Assembly (NCBI GenBank): GCA_021800165.1
Contig: JAJYZF010000005.1
Span: 28,021 to 92,020, forward strand
DNA length: 64,000 nt
Reading direction: 5' to 3'
From: Planctomycetota bacterium
Lineage (GTDB): Bacteria; Planctomycetota; Phycisphaerae; WQYP01
This document shows, one piece after another, positions 54,065-62,173 of this stretch; within the stretch, counting starts at the first letter, position 1, and every line of letters starts with the position of its first letter. Both the position numbers and the translations under genes were made by a program. Below the pieces are notes generated by a model. That model did not search any database, had not been told where the DNA came from, and saw only the letters and a program-made list of their open reading frames with translations.

Positions 54065-54780
54065 GGCGGCCCTTTCGGCTGGAATTCATCGGGCGCAAAG
54101 TGCGGATTCATGCGGATATCGGTCAGCCAGTAGCAACTCTTATTACCATGCACCAGTTGCATTTCAATCCAGCGCAGTTGTGGATGACCACCCGAAAAAC
54201 CCAGGCGTATGGATTTAACGGCATGGCGCACCGTTGCACTTGTGGGAATAAGCGTAAAGAGACGCAGACTTTTCGGAAAGGCTTTCGGTTGGGAACGCGG
54301 CCGCACACGCGACCTATGCGGCGGTGGCGGGACGGCCACGCGGCCGATGGTTTCCTGTACACGATATGCCCGGAAAATATCCGACGCGTGGCCCAGTGAC
54401 CAACCAGCAAATTCCTGCATCATCCGCCGCACCACCTGTTGACGGGAACCCCGGCCGACATGCCAGCGGCGATTATTCTCCGTACGCATATCCACCCGAT
54501 CACCATGCAGGATAAAACAACTGCGGTACGGCCACTTGGTGGTAAAACGCACCTGGTCAGGCTGCATCATGGCTATGGATCCGCCGCTGATAAACGGCTG
54601 TTTCAGAACGGCCAGATCTTTTTGACAAACAAAATGCATGGCCAGACCGCGCACCCTGCGAAAGTCGGCAAAAATGTGTTTGAGTTCCATGACCGCCGAC
54701 TGGTGAGCGGGCACCGACGGCAGGGCCACGGAGACCCAAGCGAACAGTATACCCACCGCCACAACAATTCGTATGGTCAC
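54061..54780 (-). CDS. LolA-like outer-membrane lipid carrier
   Basis: A 239-residue exported protein: signal peptide IVVAVGILFAWVSVALPSVP, then MELKHIFADFRRVRGLAMHF and LKQPFISGGSIAMMQPDQVR, which match the LolA start (a short helix followed by a curved sheet with the F-x-Q..R..FSG.....P pattern). VRFTTKWPYRSCFILHGDRV resembles the standard W-x-Y-P-x-x-S...DG segment. LolA carries lipoproteins through the periplasm; the family members in MMPL clusters are thought to carry other lipids. A central Pro/Arg-rich loop (VPPPPHRSRVRPR) is atypical. The start codon is GTG at 54780, overlapping the receiver-gene stop (GTGA). Confidence 0.7.
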   Translation of the reverse strand: MTIRIVVAVGILFAWVSVALPSVPAHQSAVMELKHIFADFRRVRGLAMHFVCQKDLAVLKQPFISGGSIAMMQPDQVRFTTKWPYRSCFILHGDRVDMRTENNRRWHVGRGSRQQVVRRMMQEFAGWSLGHASDIFRAYRVQETIGRVAVPPPPHRSRVRPRSQPKAFPKSLRLFTLIPTSATVRHAVKSIRLGFSGGHPQLRWIEMQLVHGNKSCYWLTDIRMNPHFAPDEFQPKGPP

Positions 54781-55175
54781 AACTGGCTCCCTGCCGACGA
54801 ATCCCGCCCCGGCAGCAACAACGCCTGTAAGCGCCGGGCGACCTCCGGATCAACCATGCTGGACTTACCAAAACCAGCGACCGCACCGACTGCCACCGCT
54901 GCCGCCTGGGCCTCGGGCAGGTTGCTTATTAACATGACGGGTGGACAATCCCGCTGGGCACATAGCGTGGTGACTAGATCAATGCCGGAAGAACCGTCGC
55001 CATCAATGATGCGGTTCACCAGCACCAGGTGGTATGAACCCAAAGCGAGTTTTTGCAAACCCTCCGCGGCGGTGGCAGCGTGCTCGGTGCGGGCTTGGAG
55101 TGTCCGGGAAAGAAACCGGGCGATGGACGAATGGTCGAAACCGCACTGACCGATGCTTAAGATGTTCATGGACAT
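54777..55175 (-). CDS. Atypical response-regulator receiver protein (pseudo-receiver)
   Basis: A 132-residue single-domain protein with the receiver fold: MSMNILSIGQCGFDHSSIAR, YHLVLVNRIIDGDGSSGIDL, PPVMLISNLPE and AVAGFGKSS. The usual phospho-acceptor Asp is replaced by Asn54 (LVLVNRIID where LVLLDxxMP is expected), the acidic pair after strand 1 is missing, but Ser84 and Lys104 are kept. It is therefore probably a phosphate-independent protein-protein switch. The ATG at 55175 has GGAG 6 bases upstream; the longer frame overlaps the YgfZ-like gene. It lies 23 bases after that gene and overlaps the LolA-like start, so it is part of the operon. Confidence 0.7.
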   Translation of the reverse strand: MSMNILSIGQCGFDHSSIARFLSRTLQARTEHAATAAEGLQKLALGSYHLVLVNRIIDGDGSSGIDLVTTLCAQRDCPPVMLISNLPEAQAAAVAVGAVAGFGKSSMVDPEVARRLQALLLPGRDSSAGSQL

Positions 55176-55198
55176 CAATATCTCCGTACCATTTACTT

Positions 55199-56353
55199 TT
55201 ACGACGGCCCAATCGGTGGCGGCTCCAGCGCGGCCGGCGGCATCCAGAAAGGCAGCGCCCGTAGCGTGAGTGTGGTCGGCCCCGCGGGGCAGTACGCGGT
55301 CAGAGGCCGACCATCTTTGGCCACACCCCGCTTGAGATAACCCATGGCAATGGCAACCTGCCCGAGCATCGGCGAAATGCAACTGCTGGTGACCATGCCC
55401 ACGGGAGTAATCTCATCGCGTAATTCTTCGCCGGCCACCGGCGGCACCGGACCCTGCACGATCATGCCGGTGAACACCCGCGCCACACTGTTGTGCGCGT
55501 GCATGCGCGCCACCACCTCCTGCCCCAGATAACATCCCTTTTTCAGGTTGACCGCACGCGGATACCACGGGCCTGTCTCCATGGGCAGGTTCTGATCGGT
55601 GATGTCGATCCCGAAAAACAGCGAACCGGATTCAATGCGGGCTATGTTAAAGGCGGACCAGCCGATGGTGCGAACCGGGCGCGGTTGGCCCGGATCCGGT
55701 GGCGGCGGACCATCGACATTTTGCAAAGTCTGCCACAGCGATTCCAGATCGGCCCGTGGTGCAACAATTTCATATTGCCTCGTGCCGCAGAGATCGTTAC
55801 GGAAAACAAAAACTTCCGTGCCCGCGATCCGAACCGAACGGATTGCCAGGTTGGTCAACGCCGCGAGGTCCGACGCCCCCAGCCGCCCCAGCACCGCCGC
55901 GGCGGTTGGGCCAATCAGGCTTAGCCGGCCCCGGCTTTCTCCCCAGTTGAGAATCTTGACATCTTCACCGAAGAGGTAATCCTCCAGAGTGCGGCAAAGA
56001 CCTGCGGCCAGACGCGCATCCATATCCAGCAGTGTGCGGTCCGCCAGATGCAAAGCATACATATCCTGAACAATGCGCCCTTTGGTATTAAGCAAATACG
56101 CGTAGCAGCCCCGGCCCGGCTCCAGCGCTTTGATATCATTGGTCAGCAGGTTGTTGAGAAAGGTCAGACGATCTCGGCCGGTCAATTCCACCACGGCCCG
56201 ATGGGGACAATCCATCAGTGCCGCGGATTTACGAATGGCGGCGTATTCCAGCTCCGTTGGACCATAGCTTTCCACAATTTGTATATCCGGGCCAAACGGC
56301 AGCAGCAGCGCTGCAGCATGCTCATGCAACGGCAAGAGAGGATTTTCGAGCAT
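55199..56353 (-). CDS. ygfZ: YgfZ/GcvT-family folate-binding protein
   Basis: A 384-residue cytosolic protein related to glycine-cleavage T protein. VVELTGRDRLTFLNNLLTND is the N-terminal signature, and NLKKGCYLGQEVVARMHAHN near residue 270 carries the YgfZ-specific K-G-C-Y-x-G-Q-E motif. YgfZ proteins use folate in repair or assembly of certain Fe-S enzymes, such as MiaB-type radical SAM proteins. The ATG at 56353 has GGAG 6 bases upstream. It appears to be the first gene of the six-gene minus-strand operon, with a receiver gene 23 bases downstream; a functional link to the export genes is not obvious. Confidence 0.9.
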   Translation of the reverse strand: MLENPLLPLHEHAAALLLPFGPDIQIVESYGPTELEYAAIRKSAALMDCPHRAVVELTGRDRLTFLNNLLTNDIKALEPGRGCYAYLLNTKGRIVQDMYALHLADRTLLDMDARLAAGLCRTLEDYLFGEDVKILNWGESRGRLSLIGPTAAAVLGRLGASDLAALTNLAIRSVRIAGTEVFVFRNDLCGTRQYEIVAPRADLESLWQTLQNVDGPPPPDPGQPRPVRTIGWSAFNIARIESGSLFFGIDITDQNLPMETGPWYPRAVNLKKGCYLGQEVVARMHAHNSVARVFTGMIVQGPVPPVAGEELRDEITPVGMVTSSCISPMLGQVAIAMGYLKRGVAKDGRPLTAYCPAGPTTLTLRALPFWMPPAALEPPPIGPS

Positions 56354-56618
56354 TCACAACTCCAATTCATTGCCGACAATTATACCCGCTTTCGCCGTTG
56401 GCCGCAGGGATCCGGTGCCAGGGGCAGGAATGACTGCGGCCGGCACAGCACCTGCGGATGATCAATGCAAAGCATTCTGTTTTAGAACTGCGACTGGCAA
56501 TTGGCCTGCGCAGGAGGCGGCGCAGGATCAATCAAGTGGGCACGGTGCGGAGTTGCTTGATCGTATGCTGCCGGCTGTCAGGGAGCGGCCAACATGGCTC
56601 ATTGGTACATGCCTACGG

Positions 56619-58538
56619 TTACAATACGGGACGCTTCTTCCGGGGAGCTAAACTTAGATACATACAAATAGCACATGCCAACAGCACCGCATACGCCGGA
56701 CCCGGCTCAAGATGTCGAATGCGCCAAAACCAGTACATGTATCGGTGATTTTCGGTAAGTTCCACTGCCAACACCATCATCACCGTGATCAGCGACAACA
56801 AGATCCCCAGCAGGGTCAGCCCCACACCGCCCACATCCACCACCATCCCGGCGGAAGCCAGCATGGTTGCACCCCACAGCAGATATCGTTCGTGCATCTG
56901 CGGTCCCAGAGCAAAGAAGGTAAGCCAGGGCGTAATCATCGCGATCACAAACCGCGGATCGTTGCGTTGCCGTTGAAGGGCAGCACCTAGGGCCGCCATA
57001 ACCAGCGTAATGACGTATAACCCGAACAAAAAGTAACGCATGTTCACGGTCCAGTGCCAGGCGGTCCAGGGCACATGCAGCGTAAACACCGGATCAAGCA
57101 GCCGCCAGCCAAAACTGCGTTCCAGGATATTGCCCAGACCACAGGTGTCGGGGAACGAGAGAATCATGTAATGGTGCGTGCCGTAGCCGTAGCTGACCCG
57201 AAGCCAGCCGAATTCAGCCGGCAACGTCAATGCGGTCACCGCCAAACCCGCCGCCAAAGAAACCGCTGCGTAAAACCACGCCCGCCGCCGTGCCACCAGC
57301 CATGGTCCCGCACACAGCCAGGCCGCCAGCAGGGCGTTGGCCCACCAGCGCGTGGTGGTGCGGCCACTTAGCCACGGCCACAACACCAATACCAGTGCCG
57401 GCAGCATGAACAACACGCCATAAAATGTCGGCAGTTTGGTTTTATAGAAAATCCAGGCCCCCGCCAGAATCGTTGCCGCCAGAACCCCACCCAAAAATAT
57501 CCAGTCAATTCTGGTTTGCAGCATCCACGGCGATACCAGTAGACCAAACGTCAGGGTGAGACCGGCTAGAAATTCAACCGCTTTGAGCACACGCCATTCA
57601 AAAATCGGCCAGAATACAAAAATGGCCGCCACAAAAAACTGCTGCCCTTTCAGCCATCCCCCCACGCCAATGACCACCCCGGCGGCGAAGAGCCAATCAC
57701 GCGAGGCCAGGTAAACCGCCATGATATAAAATGGCACAATCCAGATATCGTACTGCACCCAGTTGTGGGCCGACTGTATAGCGGCTGGATTAAACCAGAA
57801 AATAGCCGCGGCAATTAAACCCAGAATCCACGCCCGCGTCAGCGGCTGATGGTGCGCAGATGAGCGGGCATCCGAGACCACAAGAGACCGCTCTGCCCGG
57901 TCACCGCGCCAAGGCCACAGACGTCCGGTCCAGCAGCGGCGGGCCAGGGGTGGTTCGCGGCGGCGGTTAATCCAATGCCGCACCAATAGAAAGATCGCCA
58001 CACAACCGAAAAGCTCGATGATTGTATTGACCCATAACATCGGCTGCATTCGCCACGGCCGCCAATGCCGGGCAGTGGGATCAATCGCACGTTCATGCCA
58101 GTTCCACAGGGCCACAATCGCCATTTTTCCGGGCACGTAATCAAGCACATAATTATCGCGGGGACCGGCATCCATTTCGTCCCTCCGATAGACAGTTCTC
58201 AGGCGGTGCCAAAAAACCGGCCAGGTAACGCCGGGGGCACCACGTTCGTGTATTGCAGCCCCCCACCGACTATGGGCGTCGTTAACCGTATAGGAACCCC
58301 AATACCAGGCATTGAGGATATCGGGCCAAAAGTACAGCCGCTGCTGCACAGAAAAGTTCCACGTCCATGATCGAACCTTCAGGCCCAGCCATAAAGACCC
58401 ACCGATAAACGCGATGGCCAAAACAACCAGAATGGCACCACGCCACGGGCCTGTCCGCCGCTGGGAAATACCCGATCCGGCGCGGATGGTTGACACTGGT
58501 GCGGGCGTGTCTGCTGATGGCGATAAATTCGTGGTCAA
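56619..58538 (-). CDS. GT-C-type glycosyltransferase-like membrane protein
   Basis: A 639-residue protein with roughly twelve membrane helices, opening with GAILVVLAIAFIGGSLWLGL. NAWYWGSYTVNDAHSRWGAA on the first outer loop contains the acidic residue expected of GT-C enzymes, and PQMHERYLLWGATML near the C-terminus is a recurrent motif of prokaryotic mannosyltransferase-like (GT87/DUF2029-type) proteins. Such enzymes use polyprenyl-phosphate sugars on the outer face of the membrane. The start is unclear: a TTG at 58538 follows GAGG by about 10 bases; the frame opens at 58703, but those residues look non-coding. The product is unknown. The 265 bases to the YgfZ gene show nothing else. Confidence 0.65.
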   Translation of the reverse strand: MTTNLSPSADTPAPVSTIRAGSGISQRRTGPWRGAILVVLAIAFIGGSLWLGLKVRSWTWNFSVQQRLYFWPDILNAWYWGSYTVNDAHSRWGAAIHERGAPGVTWPVFWHRLRTVYRRDEMDAGPRDNYVLDYVPGKMAIVALWNWHERAIDPTARHWRPWRMQPMLWVNTIIELFGCVAIFLLVRHWINRRREPPLARRCWTGRLWPWRGDRAERSLVVSDARSSAHHQPLTRAWILGLIAAAIFWFNPAAIQSAHNWVQYDIWIVPFYIMAVYLASRDWLFAAGVVIGVGGWLKGQQFFVAAIFVFWPIFEWRVLKAVEFLAGLTLTFGLLVSPWMLQTRIDWIFLGGVLAATILAGAWIFYKTKLPTFYGVLFMLPALVLVLWPWLSGRTTTRWWANALLAAWLCAGPWLVARRRAWFYAAVSLAAGLAVTALTLPAEFGWLRVSYGYGTHHYMILSFPDTCGLGNILERSFGWRLLDPVFTLHVPWTAWHWTVNMRYFLFGLYVITLVMAALGAALQRQRNDPRFVIAMITPWLTFFALGPQMHERYLLWGATMLASAGMVVDVGGVGLTLLGILLSLITVMMVLAVELTENHRYMYWFWRIRHLEPGPAYAVLLACAICMYLSLAPRKKRPVL

Positions 58539-58718
58539 AAAAAACTTACCTCGGACCCGCCTGTGCCTCTGGCATCGCCAATGGCAATGGGCGCGATGGA
58601 ATGACCGACCTTGCGCACCCATGACCAGGTCGGCTTTAACCTCAACGCTCTTACGGTGCAAACATTGCGTCGGCCACCACCGCCGCGTTATCAACACTGC
58701 CACCGCGACTTCCCGCCT

Positions 58719-59126
58719 TTAGCCGGAAAAATAACTCCGGTGGTACCGGATCACGGGTTTAGCCTGGGGCGGCCAAATCACAGCCGCCAGATCAAAACGG
58801 GCGTTGAGGTGCATGAGCCGGCGGCGGGCCATATACCAGCGTGCGGATCGCAGCAGAAACCGCTGTTTGCGATGATCGACGGTTTTTTCCGGCGGCCCGT
58901 TGTCATCACTGCTGCGGGTGCGTACCTCCACAAACACCAAGTCGCCGTCGTGCAAGCCCACAATGTCTATTTCTCCGCCGGGGCAGCGCACATTCCGGGC
59001 CAGGATTTTCATTTTTAATTCGCGTCTGGCATAAGCGGCCACCAGAGATTCTCCGCGCATCCCCAGCCGGGCGGACGTTGTTTTCTGACTCCCAAGCAGC
59101 CGTCTCCATAGCCGCATGAACGCCAT
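58719..59126 (-). CDS. YraN/UPF0102-family nuclease-like protein
   Basis: A 135-residue basic protein with the UPF0102 pattern: GMRGESLVAAYARRELKMKI, NVRCPGGEIDIVGLHDGDLV and FVEVRTRSSDDNGPPEKTVD followed by HRKQRFLLRSARWYM. The E-x-D-(I/L)-V and V-F-V-E-V-(R/K)-x-R motifs match the restriction-endonuclease-like core, with the predicted catalytic Glu-Asp-Glu-Val/Lys set largely kept (Arg in place of the usual Lys). Its role, probably DNA processing, is not established. The ATG at 59126 has AGGAG 7 bases upstream. It lies upstream of the membrane glycosyltransferase-like gene on the same strand, with 180 bases between. Confidence 0.88.
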   Translation of the reverse strand: MAFMRLWRRLLGSQKTTSARLGMRGESLVAAYARRELKMKILARNVRCPGGEIDIVGLHDGDLVFVEVRTRSSDDNGPPEKTVDHRKQRFLLRSARWYMARRRLMHLNARFDLAAVIWPPQAKPVIRYHRSYFSG

Positions 59127-59335
59127 GCCTCACTCCTGCAGTGCCAACTTGAATTTCCGCAGCGCTAACCTATTACTGCGCCCGGCAAACCCCAGTAAGA
59201 CTATCCGAAAGCCATGCGTGATGAAAGAGCGTAACGTGGCCAGGCCACAGTGGGGTTAGTACACTCGCACAGCCACCTTGCTTTACAGAAAGATCACGGC
59301 CTATACTCCATCTACTGCTTTCAGGAGATGTAGCG

Positions 59336-60409
59336 ATGCCGGAACTCTTTGATTCACTGAAATTACGGGATATTACCATTCGCAATCGCCTGGGTGTTTC
59401 GCCCATGTGCATGTATTCCAGTCAGACGGGGCGGGCCACAGACTGGCATCTGGTGCATTTGGGGGCACGAGCGGTGGGTGGGTGGGGACTGATTATGGCG
59501 GAGGCTACAGCGGTCACACCCGAGGGCCGCATCAGTCCGGAAGACGCCGGACTTTGGGATGACGGCCAGATTGAACCGCTCGGCCGTATTACCCATTTTA
59601 TAAAAACCCACGGCGGAACTCCGGGGATTCAATTAGCCCATGCCGGACGCAAGGCTTCCACCGCCCGGCTGTTTTCCGTGCCCCAACCGGGCCAGCCTCT
59701 TACACCGGAAAATGGGGGCTGGACTGTGGTAGCGCCATCGCCCATGGCTTTTGATGCGCACGCCCCCGTACCGCATGAATTGTCCGTGGTGGAAATCAAA
59801 GCAATTCAATCCGCCTTCGCCGCCGCGGCCACACGCGCCTTGAGCGCTGGTTACGACCTACTGGAAATTCATGCCGCCCATGGTTATCTGATCAATGAAT
59901 TTTTATCGCCGCTGACGAACCAGCGCGCGGATGCTTATGGCGGTAGCTTTCATAATCGTATACGCATGTTGATGGAAACGGTTTCGGCGGTGCGTCAGGT
60001 CTGGCCGCAACGGCTGCCGCTGGCGGTGCGCCTAAGCTGCGTGGATTGGGTGGAGGGCGGCTGGACGCTGGAAGATTCCGTAGCGCTGGCGCGTGCGCTA
60101 AAAGCGGCGGAGGTCGATCTGGTGGATTGCTCCAGCGGTGCGGTGGTCCCGCACGCGCATATTCCGGTGGGGCCTGGATTTCAAGTGCCATTTGCACAAA
60201 CCATCCGGCGCGACAGCGGCATCCTCACCGCCGCGGTGGGCATGATTACCGAAGCCGAGCAGGCGGCGGAAATTATCTCCACCGGAAAGGCGGACCTGGT
60301 GTTGATGGGCCGGCAGGCGCTGCGGGCACCGTACTTCCCAATTCAGGCGGCGGCGACATTGGGGGCAAAAAAGGCCATTGCCCTGCCACCTCAATATGCA
60401 CCGGCATAA
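59336..60409 (+). CDS. Old yellow enzyme family NADH:flavin oxidoreductase (YqjM-like)
   Basis: A 357-residue FMN enzyme of the thermophilic-like YqjM class. VSPMCMYSSQTG contains the regulatory Cys25 typical of this class, GIQLAHAGRKAST the FMN-binding Gln/His region, EIHAAHGYLINEFLSP the His-x-x-His substrate pair and RADAYGGSFHNRIR the conserved loop. VGMITEAEQAAEIISTGKAD and VLMGRQALRAPYFP close the barrel. OYEs reduce activated C=C bonds with NAD(P)H. AGGAG lies 9 bases before ATG 59336. It is monocistronic. The gap to pntAA (284 bases) may hold the pnt promoter (TATAAT at 60653-60658). Confidence 0.92.
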   Translation: MPELFDSLKLRDITIRNRLGVSPMCMYSSQTGRATDWHLVHLGARAVGGWGLIMAEATAVTPEGRISPEDAGLWDDGQIEPLGRITHFIKTHGGTPGIQLAHAGRKASTARLFSVPQPGQPLTPENGGWTVVAPSPMAFDAHAPVPHELSVVEIKAIQSAFAAAATRALSAGYDLLEIHAAHGYLINEFLSPLTNQRADAYGGSFHNRIRMLMETVSAVRQVWPQRLPLAVRLSCVDWVEGGWTLEDSVALARALKAAEVDLVDCSSGAVVPHAHIPVGPGFQVPFAQTIRRDSGILTAAVGMITEAEQAAEIISTGKADLVLMGRQALRAPYFPIQAAATLGAKKAIALPPQYAPA

Positions 60410-60652
60410 TATTCCAGCCTACAGGCAAGTTTAATCCGTGGCCAGCCGCTTGTTAATGGGTTTGGCGGAGCGCCCCAAAGCCCCTTCGGCGGACTCTACC
60501 AACGGGCCGCGGACAAAGATATCTGCGCCACAACCAAGTCCAGCCAACTATGGAACGCTCTGTGCCGCCGGGTTCGTGGCATAGGCACGCTCTGACGGTT
60601 GGCGATCGCCGACACTGGCGGAATCCGGATATTGTGCTATCATTGTCCTGAA

Positions 60653-60658
60653 TATAAT
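60653..60658 (+). promoter_or_regulatory. Candidate -10 box of the pnt operon
   Basis: A perfect TATAAT at 60653-60658 about 36 bases before the pntAA ATG. TTGTGC at 60632 would be the -35 with a short 15-base spacer, so the pair is weak. The remaining 60410-60652 shows no gene. Confidence 0.35.
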
Positions 60659-60693
60659 GGTGGTACCTCTTTTGCAATTAGGGTATGTCGGCG

Positions 60694-61863
60694 ATGATCG
60701 TAGCGGTTCCCAAAGAAACATTTACCGGCGAATGCCGTGTAGCGATAACGCCGCCACGTATTGGATCCTTGATCAAAGCCGGTTTTGAAGTTCGCATCGA
60801 GGCCGGGGCGGGAGTGGCCGCGGGTTTTGCCGACGCTACCTACCAAGAGCGGCAGGCCGTGGTTATCGCCGACCGCGGCAGCCTGCTGGCGGAAGCGGAT
60901 GTAGTTTTGCAGGTTCGTACCAGCGGTGCTAATCCGGAACGCGCACGCCAGGATCTGCCGTTTTTTAAACCCGGCACCGTGATCATCGGCTTGGCCGAGC
61001 CGTTGACGCAGCGGGACGCGATAGAGGCTTTCGCCGGGTGCGGCGCCGTGCTTTTGGCGATGGAGCTCATTCCGCGCATCAGCCGGGCGCAAAGCATGGA
61101 TGCTCTTTCGTCCATGGGCAGTTTGTCCGGGTATAAAGCGGTGTTGCTGGCGGTCAATTATCTGCCACGCATTTGTCCGATGATGATGACCGCCGCCGGC
61201 ACCATTACCCCTGCGAAAGTGCTGGTGATTGGGGCGGGGGTGGCAGGACTCCAGGCGGTGGCGACAGCCCGGCGTCTTGGTGCGGCGGTTAGCGCGTATG
61301 ATGTGCGGCCTGCGGTAAAAGAACAGATATTGAGTCTCGGTGCGAAGTTTGTTGAATTGCCGCTGGAAACCAAGGACGCGCAAAGCGTCGGCGGCTACGC
61401 CAAAGAGCAATCCGCCCAGCAGCAGCGCCGCCAACGCGAGCTTATGGCAAGCGTGGTACGTGAATCGGATGTGGTCATCAGCACGGCCGCCGTCCCCGGC
61501 AAAAAAGCTCCCGTTTTGATTACCGCCGAGATGGTTCGTACGATGAAATCCGGCTCGGTAATTGTTGACCTGGCCGCGGCCTCCGGCGGCAACTGCGAAT
61601 TAACCCGGCCCGAAGAAACTCTGGAAGTGGGTGGCGTAAAGCTCCTGGGACCGATTAATCTGCCATCCACGGTGGCGTATCATGCCAGCGAACTCTACTC
61701 CAACAATGTCTGTAATCTGCTGTTGCATTTGACCAAAAGCGGCCGGGTTGCCCTGGATGATGCAGACCAGATCACCCACGAGACCCTGGTTACGCACCAT
61801 GGCCAGGTGGTAAACACTCTCGTGCGAGCGGCCTGGGGTCTGGCACCTTTGCCTCGAGCATAA
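60694..61863 (+). CDS. pntAA: NAD(P) transhydrogenase alpha subunit part 1
   Basis: A 389-residue soluble NAD(H)-binding domain I. MIVAVPKETFTGECRVAITP is the alanine-dehydrogenase/PNT N-terminal motif; MDALSSMGSLSGYKAVLLAV and KVLVIGAGVAGLQAVATARR (NAD Rossmann loop) are diagnostic, as is VIVDLAAASGGNCELTRP. It passes hydride between NADH and NADP+ at the inner-membrane enzyme. The ATG at 60694 leaves about 10 bases after AGGG; ATG 60685 is an alternative but sits almost on the ribosome site. pntAB and pntB follow at once, the three-gene split layout of alphaproteobacteria and many planctomycetes. Confidence 0.95.
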   Translation: MIVAVPKETFTGECRVAITPPRIGSLIKAGFEVRIEAGAGVAAGFADATYQERQAVVIADRGSLLAEADVVLQVRTSGANPERARQDLPFFKPGTVIIGLAEPLTQRDAIEAFAGCGAVLLAMELIPRISRAQSMDALSSMGSLSGYKAVLLAVNYLPRICPMMMTAAGTITPAKVLVIGAGVAGLQAVATARRLGAAVSAYDVRPAVKEQILSLGAKFVELPLETKDAQSVGGYAKEQSAQQQRRQRELMASVVRESDVVISTAAVPGKKAPVLITAEMVRTMKSGSVIVDLAAASGGNCELTRPEETLEVGGVKLLGPINLPSTVAYHASELYSNNVCNLLLHLTKSGRVALDDADQITHETLVTHHGQVVNTLVRAAWGLAPLPRA

Positions 61864-61879
61864 CATAAGGAGTTGCACC

Positions 61880-62173
61880 ATGGGATCAAGCCTGACGGCC
61901 AATTTATTTGTCTTTATCCTGGCGGCGTTTCTGGGATATGAAGTGGTGCGCCGGGTATCGCCGCAGTTGCACACCCCGTTGATGTCGCTGACCAACGCCA
62001 TTTCCGCCATCTCCGTGGTTGGGGCGATCACCATCGCCGGATCCCACCATGACGGCGTGGTGCTGGTAAGCCTGGGGGCTATCGCCGTTGCCTGCGCAAT
62101 GATCAATGTGGTCGGTGGTTTTATGATCACGGACCGGATGCTCAAAATGTTTAAAAAACGCAAGGATAGATGA
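61880..62173 (+). CDS. pntAB: NAD(P) transhydrogenase alpha subunit part 2
   Basis: A 97-residue membrane protein with three to four helices: ANLFVFILAAFLGYEVV, HTPLMSLTNAISAISVVGAI, VLVSLGAIAVACAMINVVGG, then a basic end. NAISAISVVGA is the conserved helix of the proton channel of domain II. It is encoded separately from domain I here. AAGGAG lies 8 bases before ATG 61880; the stop overlaps the pntB start (TGATG). Confidence 0.95.
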   Translation: MGSSLTANLFVFILAAFLGYEVVRRVSPQLHTPLMSLTNAISAISVVGAITIAGSHHDGVVLVSLGAIAVACAMINVVGGFMITDRMLKMFKKRKDR

